A stretch of DNA of 64,000 bases. Origin: Flavobacterium sp. (GTDB lineage: Bacteria > Bacteroidota > Bacteroidia > Flavobacteriales > Flavobacteriaceae). The position numbers and the translations under genes are program-made. Numbering within the stretch: the stretch's first letter is position 1; every line of letters starts with the position of its first letter. Of this stretch, positions 26,981-37,951 are shown in pieces. The stretch is from NCBI GenBank assembly GCA_016718345.1, contig JADKDN010000008.1:62001-126000 (forward strand), read 5' to 3'. The notes under the pieces were generated by a model, which did not search any database, was not told where the DNA came from, and saw only the letters and a program-made list of their open reading frames with translations.

Positions 26981-28051
26981 ATGTCGTCAAAACTATTCTC
27001 GTCGCTCCAAATAAAAAGCATTACACTCAAAAATAGGATTGTTATTTCGCCTATGTGTCAGTATTCCGCCCAAGACGGCTTCGCTACCGATTGGCATCTA
27101 GTGCATCTTGGAAGTCGAGCTACGGGTGGAGCAGCATTAATTATACAGGAAGCAACAGCGGTTTCGCCAGAAGGCAGAATTTCGCCAGAAGATTTAGGGC
27201 TTTGGAAAGACGAACATATCGAAAAATTACAATCCATAAATCATTTTATAAGCTCACAAGGAGCAATTCCCGGAATCCAGTTGGCTCATGCTGGTAGAAA
27301 AGCAAGTGTTTCATCACCTTGGAACGGCAATAAAAAATTAGACGAAAGTCAAGTCGGTTGGAATACTGTTGCACCCAGTGCGGTTGGTTATCACGATGAT
27401 GAAAAACCACCAATTTCATTAGATTTATCAGGAATACAAAAAGTAATTGTCGATTTTAAATTAGCAACTAAAAGAGCCAAGCTAGCAGGTTATAAAGTTT
27501 TAGAAATACATGCAGCTCACGGTTATTTGTTGCATCAATTTCTTTCTCCATTATCTAATTTTAGAACAGATTCCTACGGAGGAAGTTTTGAAAACAGAAT
27601 CCACTTACTTTTAGAAATTTTAGAGGCTGTACAATCCGAGTGGCCAGCAGATTTACCTTTATTTGTTAGAATTTCAGCTACTGATTGGGCAGAAGGAGGA
27701 TGGAATATTGAGGAGTCTATTAGGTTATCGACGATTTTAAAAGATAAAGGTGTCGATTTAATTGATGTGTCATCAGGTGGATTAGTTTCGCATCAAAAAA
27801 TTCCTTTGGAACCTAATTATCAAGTGCCTTTTGCAGAAAGAATAAAAAATGAGGTTGGAATATTAACAGGAGCAGTAGGCTTGATTACCGAAGCAAGTCA
27901 GGCAGAATCTATTGTAAATTCAGCAAAGGCAGATCTTGTTTTGTTTGCTAGAGAATCATTACGCAATCCGTATTTTGGGTTACATTTTGCCAAAGCCTTA
28001 GAAGCAGATGTACAATGGCCCAAACAATATGATAGGGCTAAAATAAAATAA
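26981..28051 (+). CDS. Old-yellow-enzyme NADPH:flavin oxidoreductase (YqjM/NamA type)
   Basis: FMN-dependent ene-reductase acting on activated C=C bonds. The start MSSKLFSSLQIKSITLKNRI at 26981 is preferred; the upstream in-frame ATG at 26894 adds 29 residues unlike the family. The remaining 356 residues include SPMCQYSAQDG with the YqjM-type cysteine, QLAHAGRKAS, the HAAHGYLLHQFLSPL pair of histidines, and the FMN-phosphate segment VGLITEASQAESI. The frame is intact. It abuts the next gene with 1 bp spacing. Confidence 0.9.
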   Translation: MSSKLFSSLQIKSITLKNRIVISPMCQYSAQDGFATDWHLVHLGSRATGGAALIIQEATAVSPEGRISPEDLGLWKDEHIEKLQSINHFISSQGAIPGIQLAHAGRKASVSSPWNGNKKLDESQVGWNTVAPSAVGYHDDEKPPISLDLSGIQKVIVDFKLATKRAKLAGYKVLEIHAAHGYLLHQFLSPLSNFRTDSYGGSFENRIHLLLEILEAVQSEWPADLPLFVRISATDWAEGGWNIEESIRLSTILKDKGVDLIDVSSGGLVSHQKIPLEPNYQVPFAERIKNEVGILTGAVGLITEASQAESIVNSAKADLVLFARESLRNPYFGLHFAKALEADVQWPKQYDRAKIK

Positions 28052-28052
28052 G

Positions 28053-29090
28053 ATGCATAAAATCAAGACCGCATTACTTTCATACGGAATGTCTGGCAAA
28101 GTATTTCACGCCCCCTTCTTGACTTTTCATTCTGGATTCGAACTCGTTGGTTCATGGGAAAGAAGTCAAAAAAAGATTCAGCTGGATTATCCTAGCGCCA
28201 AGAGTTATTCCACACTAGAAACTTTGTTAGAACACGATATCGATTTGGTTATTGTGAATACGCCGGTAGCAACTCATTTTGAATATGCCAAGAAAGCGTT
28301 GCTTGCAGGAAAACACGTCGTTGTTGAGAAAGCTTTTACCACGACGGTTGCCGAGGCAGAAGAATTGACTGCTTTAGCCAAGGAAAAAGGGTTAAAATTG
28401 CCGTTTTCCAAAACAGAAGATGGGATAGTGATTTTAAAACAGTAAAAGCAATTTTTGCTGAAGGAATTCTCGGAGAAGTTGTAGAAGCAGAGTTTCATTT
28501 TGATAGGTACAATCCTAATTTAAGTCCAAAATTGCATAAAGAAACTAGTAATTCAGGAGCTGGAATTTTAAAAGATTTATTTTGCATTTGATTGATCAAG
28601 CGCTGTATTTGTTTGGATTTCCTGAAGCCGTTTTTGCTGATATTCGTATTACTCGTGACTCTTCCTTAGTTGATGATTGCATCGATATTTTGTTGTTTTA
28701 TTCCACTTTTCGGGTACGATTGAAAGCAGGTTTTTTTGTCCGAGAAGCAGTTCCTTCTTATATTATTCATGGTAAAATAGGTTCTTTTTTGAAGCCAAGA
28801 GGTGATGTTCAAGAAGACGATTTAAAAGCAGGAAAGCTGCCCAATTTAGTAGATTGGGGAAAAGAATCATCAGAGAATGAGGGCGTTTTGCATACCCAAG
28901 TAGACGGAAAAATGCTTTACGGTAAAGTTCCGACAATGTTGGGGAATTATTATCATTTTTTGATGGTTTGTATGATTCCATTCTCAGGAACCATGAAGAG
29001 CCAGTCACTGCTGAAGAAGGCATCAAAGTGATGCGAATTATCGAAGCTGCTATCCAAAGTAGTGCGGAAAATAAAGTAATTCGTATGTAA
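28053..29090 (+). CDS. Gfo/Idh/MocA family oxidoreductase, three frameshifts
   Basis: NAD(P)-dependent oxidoreductase of about 345 residues after repair. The N-terminal Rossmann part reads KTALLSYGMSGKVFHAPFLT, then NTPVATHFEYAKKALLAGKH and VVVEKAFTTTVAEAEEL with the conserved EK. The frame breaks near 28400-28410, after which VFQNRRWDSDFKTVKAIFAE continues in another frame. It breaks again near 28580 (LKDL to HLIDQALYLFG, apparently two bases short) and near 28965, before the C-terminus TAEEGIKVMRIIEAAIQ ending at 29090. The substrate is unknown. Confidence 0.82.
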
Positions 29091-29149
29091 ATTACTATCA
29101 AGACCTCAATTTTCAACACCTTCCGGAGTTCCTTTTACTTTTCGTATTT

Positions 29150-30113
29150 TTGAAGCATTCATTTTTAAACCGAGTTGACTTGATAGATTTAAATTTCATT
29201 ACTCGTTTTCGGACGAAAGCTAAAGACAGAAAAAGTTTTAACCATTTAAAAACTTCTTATCTCAGGAGGGTTCGCTGGGCCGTTACATTATTTTATTGTG
29301 CCATGGGATTAACTTTTGCTTCATGGGCCAGTAGAATACCCGATATTAAAACTGCATTACAATTAAGCCAAGGCGATTTAGGTACAATTTTGTTTGCTAT
29401 GCCCATAGGTCAGTTGATTGTTATGCCTTTTTCAGGTAAGTTAGTTACTCGATTCAGCAGCTATCGTGTTTTGATTTTTTCTCTTTTACTATACGTATTT
29501 AGTTTGACCAATCTAGGTCTTGCCACAAAAGCATGGCATTTAGCGCTAGGGCTGTTAGCCTTTGGGATGTCCAGTAATATTTGTAACATCGCTATAAACA
29601 CTCAGGAGTTTACACTGAAGAACTTTTCAAAAGAACCATTATGGGTTCTTTTCATGGATCGTGGAGTTTTGCTGGGTTTTCAGGAGCACTATTAGGAATA
29701 GGAATGGTGGCACTTGGTCTGTCGCCCTATAGTCATTTTTTGATAGTAGTTGTACTTGTGGTCCTATTGATGGCATTTAATTATAAATTTTTGATTGTCA
29801 CTAAGGGCAAAATTATTCCCGAAAAAAAAGCGTTCTTTTCTAAACCTGATAGTACACTAGTTTGGTTGGGAATTATAGGGGAGTTTCTACAATTGTCCCA
29901 ACAGTTTATAGCATTGCTGGTAAAAACCCATCAGTGCCTCCTGGCGAAGCATTAACGATAGTTTCCAGTGTGAGCTTTTTTGGTTTTTTAATGGGACCTC
30001 CTGTTATTGGATATATTGCCGAATTGTTTAATTTACGATATTCTTTTGCTTTTATTGGAATTTTCGGAGTTTTAATATCCTTTATGGTTTCAAGAGTTAA
30101 AGCCATCCAATAA
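29150..30113 (+). pseudogene. MFS transporter with frameshifts and an internal deletion
   Basis: The N-terminal half is a normal major facilitator: FASWASRIPDIKTALQLSQG, PIGQLIVMPFSGKLVTRFSS and GLLAFGMSSNICNIAINTQ. The frame shifts near 29640-29690 (to GSFHGSWSFAGFSGALLGIG). Around 29880 the sequence jumps from VWLGIIG straight into GVSTIVPTVYSIAGKNPSV, which in relatives lies some 80 residues further on. The usual helices between are absent, so about 240 bp are missing in addition to a frame change. The total is about 320 codons against the usual 380-400. Sugar or drug transport cannot be decided. Confidence 0.7.
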
Positions 30114-30129
30114 AGTTTTGATGTCAATT

Positions 30130-32049
30130 TTAATTTTTAATAAAACTCATTTGTTTTGTTCCTTGACTAGTTATTATTTTTAGAAAATAAACCCCTTTTG
30201 CCCAACTGCTAGTGTCCCAAGAATTATCTGATGTTGATTCTTTTACATTTTGCCCTAAACTGTTGTAGAATATAGTTTTTTCAATTGTAATTCCTTGAGG
30301 TAAGCTTAAATTTAGGCGGTTTGTTACAGGATTTGGGTATACTGTTATTTCGTTTTTGAAATCAAAATTTCCCACTTTTAATGTAGCATTGTTGTTTCTT
30401 GAAATAATCTCTTTTTTCGGATCGAAAACCACATCTGTTACAACAAAAGGAACATCCACAATAAATGTTTGTTCATTAGTAGTATTTTCTAAAACAATAT
30501 CTTTTTGTTCACCCAAAGCACCCATCAAGCGAATAGGTACAGGCATTTCGAAAAAAGAAACAGACGAATGAGATTGCGTTTGATTGATTGTGATTTGAAC
30601 TTGTCCTGTTACATAATTTTTTGCCGAAATGGAATAGGAAGGATACCCTTGATTGTAAACCCAATCATTAAAAAATTCGCTTAAATTCATTCCTGAAACG
30701 GCCTCTAAATGTGCTTGCAAATCTGGAGTTTTAGCATAATTGTAGGCTAGAGCAGGATCATTTAAATAATTCTTCAATCCTTGAAAAAAAATAGCATCGC
30801 CCAATTTAAAACGAAGCATATTTAAAACCATTGCTCCTTTATTGTAACTCAAGCGACTATTAAAAATCCGATTAACATTGGTAGCTTCTTCATCAGTCAA
30901 ATAGACAGCTCCATCAGTCGATGAAGTGATGGAATTTATCATATTCGATTTATCGTTGACAAAGGCAGTTTCTCCATCAAAATTTTCAATTACTAAAGAG
31001 GCTAAGTAGGTTGCAAAGCCTTCGTTGAGCCAAATGTCATTCCACGAACCACAAGTTACTTTGTCTCCAAACCATTGATGAGCTAGTTCGTGAGCAATCA
31101 AACCACGACCAAAACTACCCATGAACGAAACAGTGGTGTGTTCCATTCCTCCTCCCCAACCGAATTGTGCATGACCGTACTTTTCCCTCCTGAAAGGATA
31201 AGGAGTAAAGATAGATTCAAAGAAATCCATAATTTTGGGTGTTTGCTTTAAATTGACTAGATTATCATTTAAACTTTCGGGGTACAAGTAATTTACAATA
31301 GGAAACTGATTTGGACTAACTCCAGCCTGTTGGGTATACACACTGTAATTGGTGACCGCTACAGCTATCAAATAGGCTGGGATGGGATAACCGTGATGAA
31401 AATGAGTGGTTACAGTTCCATCACTATTTCCCACCTTAGATTTTTCTAATCCATTTGAAACAGAGATATAAACGGATGGCGCTGTAACATAGACATCAAT
31501 AGCGTCTATTTTATCGTTCAAATCTTGTTTGCAAGGCCACCATTCCATTGCTCCGAAAGGCTCTGATAAAGTCCAAAGTACTGGGGTCGAATTGTGTTGG
31601 GATGTGATAAAAAGAGCCAAATCCACTTGTGGGAGGAACGCCAGAATAAGCAATTGTTAACGAGTCAAGAACATTTGTATTTTGAGTAAAAGGCATATCA
31701 ATAATTAGTTCATTATCAGTGCTTCTTGAAAAAGTTAAATCATTGCCTCTTTGTTTTACACTACTCACTTCTAAGTCATTTGACAAGTCGAAAATAACGG
31801 AGTTTATGGTTTCTTTAGCGATGTATTTTGTGGTAACTTCTCCGTCTATAAATTGAATTGCTGGATCAACTTTAAATCGTAATCGATGATATACGATATC
31901 ATAATTGTAGGTATTTGGATTGGTTACCAAAGCCATTTTTTTAGCCGCTGATTTTTTTTCTGCATTTACAATGGTGTTCAATTCTTTTTCAGAATTTTGA
32001 CCATAAATACAAAAGAAAACAGAAAGAAAAGCAAACCTAATTTTTTCAT
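30130..32049 (-). CDS. Secreted M1-family metallopeptidase with T9SS sorting domain, frameshifted
   Basis: Aminopeptidase-N-like zinc protease of about 640 residues. It begins with a signal peptide (MKKLGLLFFLF). The active site is complete: GGMEHTTVSFMG exopeptidase motif, HELAHQWFGDK zinc motif, and the downstream Glu in WLNEGFATYLASL. The C-terminal ~75 residues (from YPNPVTNRLNLSLPQG to KGVYFLKI and the end) form a type A T9SS sorting domain, so the protein should be exported to the surface or medium. One base error at the 5-A run 31609-31613 and another in the signal peptide near 32000-32015 break the frame. Confidence 0.88.
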
Positions 32050-32194
32050 TTTTTATAACGTTTCTGCGAATTTAACTAATTAATAAATAGATACATGTTA
32101 ATATAAATAGAAAGGTCTATTGAACAACAAATTTTTAGTAGAAATTGAGCCTTCAACTTTTTTCTTTTGTCCCTTCAAATAAAAAGGAATTCCT

Positions 32195-32202
32195 TAAATT
32201 TG
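32195..32202 (+). promoter_or_regulatory. -7 element upstream of serS
   Basis: TAAATTTG matches TAnnTTTG and lies 20 bp before the serS start codon. A TTTG at 32166-32169 is 25 bp upstream, slightly farther than the usual spacing. Confidence 0.5.
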
Positions 32203-32222
32203 CGCACATTAAAAATACAAAC

Positions 32223-33493
32223 ATGTTACAAATCGCATTTATTAGAGACAACCAAGAAAAAGTAATCAAAGCATTAGCCAAAAGAAATTTGGACGCTAAG
32301 GTTCTTGTGGAAGAAGTGGTACAATTGGATGAAAAACGTCGTGCTACACAAGTAGAATTAGACAACATTTTATCAGAATCTAATAAATTATCATCCTCTA
32401 TTGGCGAATTGATGAAAGGTGGTGAAAAGGAAAAAGCAACTATTTTAAAAGAGCAAACCGTTCAATTAAAAGAGAAAAGCAAAGAACTAGCTGAAAAATT
32501 AGAGGTTTTAGCAAATGATTTGACTCAAAAACTATATGTTTTACCAAATCTTCCTGCCGATATTGTTCCTGAGGGAAAACACCAGAAGACAATCTAAATG
32601 TTTTTCAGGAAGGAGTCATTCCCGTTTTGCATGAAGGCGCACAACCGCATTGGGAATTGGTTAAAAAATATGATATTATTGATTTTGAGTTGGGTGTAAA
32701 AATCACTGGTGCAGGATTTCCAGTGTATAAGGGAAAGGGGGCCAAATTACAACGGGCTTTGATTAATTATTTTTTAGACAAAAATACTGCTGCAGGATAT
32801 AAAGAAGTTCAAGTGCCGCATTTGGTTAATGAAGCATCTGGTTATGGAACGGGACAATTGCCAGACAAAGAAGGGCAAATGTATCACGCTACAGTAGATG
32901 ATTTGTATTTGATTCCAACAGCCGAAGTTCCAGTGACCAATTTGTTTCGCGATGTTATATTGAACGAAAATGAACTGCCCGTTTTGTGCACAGCGTATAC
33001 ACCTTGTTTTAGAAGAGAAGCAGGTTCTTATGGAGCACACGTTCGTGGATTGAATCGTTTGCATCAATTTGATAAAGTTGAAATCGTTCGTATTGAACAT
33101 CCAGAAAAATCGTATGAAGCTCTCGACGGAATGGTGGAACATGTAAAAGGAATTCTTCAAGAGTTAAAATTACCGTATCGTATTTTACGTTTGTGTGGAG
33201 GAGATATGGGGTTCACATCAGCATTGACCTATGATTTTGAAGTATTTTCAACAGCGCAAGATCGTTGGTTGGAAATTAGTTCGGTTTCTAATTTTGAGAC
33301 CTTTCAAGCCAATCGTTTGAAATTGCGTTTCAAGGATAAAGACGGAAAAAATCAATTAGCACATACGTTAAACGGAAGCTCATTGGCTTTGCCTAGAGTA
33401 TTGGCTGGTATTTTAGAAAATTATCAGACAGCAGAAGGAATTGTCGTACCAGAGGTATTGCGCCCGTATTGTGGGTTTGATATCATTAATTAA
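32223..33493 (+). CDS. serS: Seryl-tRNA synthetase, frameshifted
   Basis: Class II synthetase charging tRNA-Ser, normally essential and single-copy. The start MLQIAFIRDNQEKVIKALAK at 32223 is the family start; an upstream ATG in frame adds 26 unrelated residues. The N-terminal coiled-coil arm (about 30-100) is followed by the catalytic domain with motif 2 (YTPCFRREAGSYGAHVRGL) and motif 3 (TLNGSSLALPRVLAGILENY). One A is missing in the run at 32576-32579; restoring it gives PEGKTPEDNLNVFQEGVIP. The rebuilt length is about 423 residues. Because loss of this gene would be lethal, the frameshift is most likely a sequence error. Confidence 0.93.
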
Positions 33494-33509
33494 AAAAGTT
33501 AATCTTTTT

Positions 33510-33564
33510 AAAACGATGTACTAATTTAGCACAAATGTGTTACTTTAGTACATTGTCGTTTTTA
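33510..33564 (+). terminator. Hairpin between serS and the TPR gene
   Basis: AAAACGATGTACTA near 33510 pairs with TAGTACATTGTCGTTTTT near 33546-33563, giving a long, slightly bulged stem ending in Ts. It lies 17 bp after the serS stop and 10 bp before the next start. Confidence 0.6.
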
Positions 33565-33574
33565 TCGGAACTAA

Positions 33575-35383
33575 ATGAAAAAATTACTGCTTTGTTTTAC
33601 TCTGTTTTTTTCACTAATTGTCTTTTCTCAAAACGAACAATTAGCACAAAATTATTTTGATAAGGGCGACTTTGAAAAAGCAAAAATTAGCTACGAAGAA
33701 TTACTAAAATCACAACCTGGAAATGGCTATTATTTTCAAAAAGTAATTGACTGTTACCAACAGTTACAACAATATAATCTTGCAGAAAAAGCTATTCAAG
33801 ATCGATTGGATAGGTACAAACAATCAAGTCTTTTAGTCGAATTAGGTTACAATTATCAATTACAAAAAGACATTGATAAAGCCAAAAAACACTATGACCA
33901 AGCTTTAGATAAAATCAGAAAAAATCCAAATGAAGTGTATGGGATTGCAGGGACTTTTGAAAGAAAAGTATTGATAGATTATGCTTTGCAGTCTTATGAA
34001 ATTGCGGTTGCTCAAGAACCCCTTTTAAATTTCAATTATCAAATGGCGATTCTTTACGGTCAGTTAGGAAATACCAATATGATGATTGAAAAATTTCTGA
34101 ATGAAGCATACAGCAATCCGCAAAGTTCGATTATGATTCAAAATCAGTTGTCTCGATTTATGACTGAGGATGCTAATGAAATGTTTAATGAAACGCTTCG
34201 AAAAGCATTGTTAGTTACGGCGCAAAAAAATCAAGATGTGTTTTGGAATGAATATTTGAGTTGGTTTTATGTGCAACAAAAAGAATATGGTAAAGCCTTT
34301 ATTCAAGAAAAAGCAATATACAAACGCAATCCTGAAACGTTTTCAAACATAGTAAATTTGGCACAATTGGCCATTGAAGAAAAGGAACAAGAAACGGCTA
34401 AAGAAATTTTGACCTTTGTTTTAGAGAACACCAAGGATTTAGAATTGCTCATTCAAGCCCATACTTTTTTGATTCAAATGCGAATAGATACCGCTCAGGA
34501 AAAAGATTTTAAGAGTATCGCAAGTGATTTGGATGTATTGTTGAAAGAGTTTGGCATCAGTCCCTATTCACTTTCGCTTCAAATCATGCAAGCTCATTTT
34601 TCGACTTTCTATTTGAAGCAAGCTGAACAAGGAAAACTGGTTTTAAATGCTGCTTTAGAATTACCATTAAATGAATATCAAAAAGCAGATGTCAAAATGG
34701 AACTGGCAGATATCTTATTATTTGAAGAAAAATTCAATCAAGCATTGATTTACTATTCTCAAATAGAAGAAGATTTAAAAAATGATGTTATTGGTCATGA
34801 AGCTAGTTTGAAAGCAGCTAAAACCAGCTATTTTAAAGGCGATTTTCAATGGGCTCAAAAACAGTTCAAAGAGTTAAAATCGGCTTCCACACAGTTAATT
34901 GCTAATGATGCATTGGAGTATTTTTTGTTAATTAACGACAATACCGTTGCCGATTCTACCCAGACGGCCTTAAAACAACTTGCTCATGCAGATTATTTAC
35001 TCTATCAAAATAAAAACAAAGAAGCAGCAAATCTTTTCCAAGCTATTTTAAAAAGCTTCAAAGGTCAGGAGATAGAAGGCGTTACTTTTTTGCGATTGGG
35101 AAAATTGTATGAAAAGATGGGCGATTCTTTATCGGCTTTAAGCCAATATCAGGAAATTATTGATCATCATAAAGATGGAATTTATATTGATGAAGCCTAT
35201 TATTTTTCAGCTGAGATTTACAATAAACAGTCAGTAGATGTAAATCAAAGTTCAGGAGCTGAACAGGCAAAACAAAAAGCAAAATCATTCTACGAACAGA
35301 TTATTTTTCATCATGAAGACAGTATTTATTTTACTGATGCCCGAAAAAAATACCGACAACTACGAGGGGATACTAATTTATAA
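33575..35383 (+). CDS. Secreted tetratricopeptide-repeat protein
   Basis: 602 residues with a Sec signal peptide (MKKLLLCFTLFFSLIVFSQN) and TPR helices throughout. Recognisable units include LAQNYFDKGDFEKAKISYEE, LGYNYQLQKDIDKAKKHYDQ, ILLFEEKFNQALIYYSQIEE and FLRLGKLYEKMGDSLSALSQ. No enzymatic domain is visible. Such periplasmic TPR proteins act as scaffolds, often in envelope or gliding-related assemblies; the partner is unknown. It is followed by DUF4286, rsmA and mgtE in the same direction. The frame is intact. Confidence 0.85.
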   Translation: MKKLLLCFTLFFSLIVFSQNEQLAQNYFDKGDFEKAKISYEELLKSQPGNGYYFQKVIDCYQQLQQYNLAEKAIQDRLDRYKQSSLLVELGYNYQLQKDIDKAKKHYDQALDKIRKNPNEVYGIAGTFERKVLIDYALQSYEIAVAQEPLLNFNYQMAILYGQLGNTNMMIEKFLNEAYSNPQSSIMIQNQLSRFMTEDANEMFNETLRKALLVTAQKNQDVFWNEYLSWFYVQQKEYGKAFIQEKAIYKRNPETFSNIVNLAQLAIEEKEQETAKEILTFVLENTKDLELLIQAHTFLIQMRIDTAQEKDFKSIASDLDVLLKEFGISPYSLSLQIMQAHFSTFYLKQAEQGKLVLNAALELPLNEYQKADVKMELADILLFEEKFNQALIYYSQIEEDLKNDVIGHEASLKAAKTSYFKGDFQWAQKQFKELKSASTQLIANDALEYFLLINDNTVADSTQTALKQLAHADYLLYQNKNKEAANLFQAILKSFKGQEIEGVTFLRLGKLYEKMGDSLSALSQYQEIIDHHKDGIYIDEAYYFSAEIYNKQSVDVNQSSGAEQAKQKAKSFYEQIIFHHEDSIYFTDARKKYRQLRGDTNL

Positions 35384-35425
35384 TTCGGAAATTTGTAATT
35401 TAAACACTTTAACAACGCTATTCTC

Positions 35426-35758
35426 ATGATAATTTATAATGTGACCACAACAATAAGTGAAAGTATACATGATCAATGGGTAACTTGGATGCAGGAACGA
35501 CACATACCAGAAGTTTTAGCTACAGGGAAATTTACATCCGCACGCTTAGTTAAAGTACTTGTGGGAAACGAAAATGATGAGATTACGTATGCTGTTCAAT
35601 ATACTACAGATAGTAAAGAAAAATTAGACAAATATTATAAGGAAGATGCGCCGAGATTACAAAACGTAGCAATCCGATTATTCGCCGATAAACTTTTTTC
35701 ATTCAGAACCGAATTAGAACATATTAGCGAGCATTATTCTATGGCAAGCGCACAGTAA
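35426..35758 (+). CDS. DUF4286 family protein
   Basis: 110-residue protein starting MIIYNVTTTISESIHDQWVT and containing MQERHIPEVLATGKFTSARL, which are the conserved parts of DUF4286. The small ferredoxin-like alpha-beta fold expected for this family has no assigned function. It is conserved next to rsmA in many Bacteroidota (recalled from the group). It is cytoplasmic, with no signal peptide. The frame is intact. Confidence 0.85.
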   Translation: MIIYNVTTTISESIHDQWVTWMQERHIPEVLATGKFTSARLVKVLVGNENDEITYAVQYTTDSKEKLDKYYKEDAPRLQNVAIRLFADKLFSFRTELEHISEHYSMASAQ

Positions 35759-35821
35759 TAAGCTTCAAAATTAATAATAAATACTATAAAACAGATTGCT
35801 TCGTGCCTCGTAATAAACCTA

Positions 35822-36601
35822 ATGGAAAAAGTAAAAGCTAAAAAACATCTTGGACAACACTTCTTAAAGGACGAAAGTATCGCCCAAAAAATTGCAGATA
35901 CTTTGAATTTGGATGGATATGATGAGGTTCTGGAAATTGGTCCAGGTATGGGGGTGTTGACCAAGTATTTACTAGATAAACCTGTAAACACCTATGTTAT
36001 TGAAATTGACACTGAGTCGGTGGTGTATCTTGATGAAAATTTCCCTAAGCTCAAAGGCAGGATTATCTCTAAGGATTTTTTAAAATACAATATCAATGAA
36101 GTTTTTGATGGAAAGCAGTTTGCTATAATTGGAAATTTTCCTTACAATATATCTACTCAAATTGTTTTCAAAGCTTTGGAATATAGGCATCAAATTCCTG
36201 AGTTTGCTGGTATGTTTCAAAAAGAAGTAGCCGAAAGAATTTGCGAGAAAAAAGGAAGTAAAGCCTACGGAATTTTATCGGTTTTAGCACAAGCATTTTA
36301 TGAGGCAGAATATTTGTTTACGGTTGATGAAAATGTTTTTATTCCGCCCCCAAAAGTAAAATCGGGTGTTTTGCGATTGCGAAGAAAAGAAAATTATACT
36401 TTACCGTGTAGCGAAAAATTGTTTTTTACCATCGTGAAAACTGCTTTTCAACAACGAAGAAAAACATTGAGAAACAGTTTAAAAACTTTAAATTTGTCGG
36501 ATAATTTGAGAGAAGATGCTATCTTTGACCTCAGACCAGAGCAATTATCTGTTGAGCAATTTGTTTCATTAACACAAAAAATAGCCGCCGATGGAGTTTA
36601 A
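35822..36601 (+). CDS. rsmA: 16S rRNA (adenine1518/1519-N6) dimethyltransferase RsmA/KsgA
   Basis: 259-residue SAM-dependent methyltransferase that dimethylates two adjacent adenines in helix 45 of 16S rRNA. Features are KAKKHLGQHFLKDES at the N-terminus, the SAM motif EIGPGMGVLTKYL, the catalytic GNFPYNISTQIVFK, and VFIPPPKVKSGVLRL. The length is typical and the frame is intact. Its last 11 bases overlap the start of mgtE. Confidence 0.95.
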   Translation: MEKVKAKKHLGQHFLKDESIAQKIADTLNLDGYDEVLEIGPGMGVLTKYLLDKPVNTYVIEIDTESVVYLDENFPKLKGRIISKDFLKYNINEVFDGKQFAIIGNFPYNISTQIVFKALEYRHQIPEFAGMFQKEVAERICEKKGSKAYGILSVLAQAFYEAEYLFTVDENVFIPPPKVKSGVLRLRRKENYTLPCSEKLFFTIVKTAFQQRRKTLRNSLKTLNLSDNLREDAIFDLRPEQLSVEQFVSLTQKIAADGV

Positions 36602-37940
36602 AATCAGCAAAGAACTAATTCAACAATTAGAGCAATTGATTCAAAGCAAGGACGACAACCAATTGGAAGTCCTATTGAATGATTTGCACCATGCTGATAT
36701 TGCAGAAATTCTTGATGAGCTTGATTTTGACGAAGCAACCTATATTTTCAAAGTTTTAGATAGCGAGAAAACGGCTGAGATTCTTCTGGAATTGGAAGAT
36801 GATTTGAGGGAAAACATTCTGAATCGACTTTCGCCAAAAGAGATTGCCGAAGAGCTAGATGAGCTTGAAACCAATGATGCTGCCGATATTATAGCTGAAC
36901 TTTCTAAGGGTAGAAAAGAGGAAGTTATTTCCGAGCTTCAGGATGTGGAACATGCTAAGGATATTGTTGATTTACTTCGATATGATGAGCATACCGCAGG
37001 AGGCATTATGCATAAGGAGCTGGTGAAAGTTAACGAAAACTGGAACGTACTTACTTGCGTCAAAGAAATGCGCATTCAAGCTGAAAATATATCCAGAGTT
37101 CACTCTATTTATGTGGTAGATGATGAAAACCGATTAAAAGGGCGCTTGTCATTGAAAGATTTATTGACTACTTCTACAAAAACACCTATTAGTGAGGTTT
37201 ATATTCGAAAATTAAATTGGGTTCAGGTAGATACTGAAGATGTTGAGGTAGCTCGTATCATGCAAAAATACGATTTAGAAGCAATTCCTGTTATCGACGA
37301 ATTGGGGAGATTAGTTGGTCGAATTACTATTGATGATATCGTAGATGTTATAAAGGATGAAGCCGATAAAGATTACCAATTAGCTGCAGGTATTACTCAG
37401 GATGTTGAGGCAAATGACAGCGTGTTAGAACTGACCAAAGCGCGTTTGCCTTGGTTGTTAATAGGAATGGTCATAGAGATTGTGGCATCATTTGCTTTAA
37501 AGAGCAATGAATTGGCATTTCAAAGATATTCTACCTTAATAATTTTTGTGCCGTTACTTTCAGCAACTGCAGGAAATATTGGTGTACAAGCTTCAGCCAT
37601 TGTGGTGCAAGGTTTGGCAAATGGCACCTTAAAAGAATTCAGTAAGCAATATTTTAGTAAGGAGTTGACTGTTGCCATGATTTCGGGAACTATAATTTCC
37701 TTATTTTTATTGCTGTATCACTCTATTATGTATCAGCAATATCAAGTAGGATTGGCAATTTCCATTTCTATCATTGTTGTGATTCTTTTTGCCGCTACTC
37801 TAGGAACCTTGGTACCTTTGTTTTTACATAAAAATAAGATTGATCCCGCTATTGCAACGGGTCCATTTATTACTACAACAAATGATGTTTTTGGAATTAT
37901 TCTTTACTTTGGCATCGCACGATTAATTTTAGGATTTTAA
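36591..37940 (+). CDS. mgtE: Magnesium transporter MgtE
   Basis: 449-residue Mg2+ channel. An N-terminal acidic superhelical domain (about 1-125, repeats such as ELDFDEATYIFKVLD) is followed by two CBS domains (about 130-250) that sense magnesium and five membrane helices (about 270-449). The pore region includes PLLSATAGNIGVQASAIVVQ, and the last helices carry ATGPFITTTNDVFGIILY. The frame is intact. It overlaps rsmA by 11 bp. Confidence 0.94.
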   Translation: MEFKISKELIQQLEQLIQSKDDNQLEVLLNDLHHADIAEILDELDFDEATYIFKVLDSEKTAEILLELEDDLRENILNRLSPKEIAEELDELETNDAADIIAELSKGRKEEVISELQDVEHAKDIVDLLRYDEHTAGGIMHKELVKVNENWNVLTCVKEMRIQAENISRVHSIYVVDDENRLKGRLSLKDLLTTSTKTPISEVYIRKLNWVQVDTEDVEVARIMQKYDLEAIPVIDELGRLVGRITIDDIVDVIKDEADKDYQLAAGITQDVEANDSVLELTKARLPWLLIGMVIEIVASFALKSNELAFQRYSTLIIFVPLLSATAGNIGVQASAIVVQGLANGTLKEFSKQYFSKELTVAMISGTIISLFLLLYHSIMYQQYQVGLAISISIIVVILFAATLGTLVPLFLHKNKIDPAIATGPFITTTNDVFGIILYFGIARLILGF

Positions 37941-37951
37941 ATTGTAAACGA

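Noticed and set aside
32576..32579. Programmed frameshifting in serS and other genes
   Set aside because: The shifts fall at arbitrary places in many unrelated genes, in both directions, without slippery-site register; only the IS3 orfA/orfB site fits known programmed shifting.
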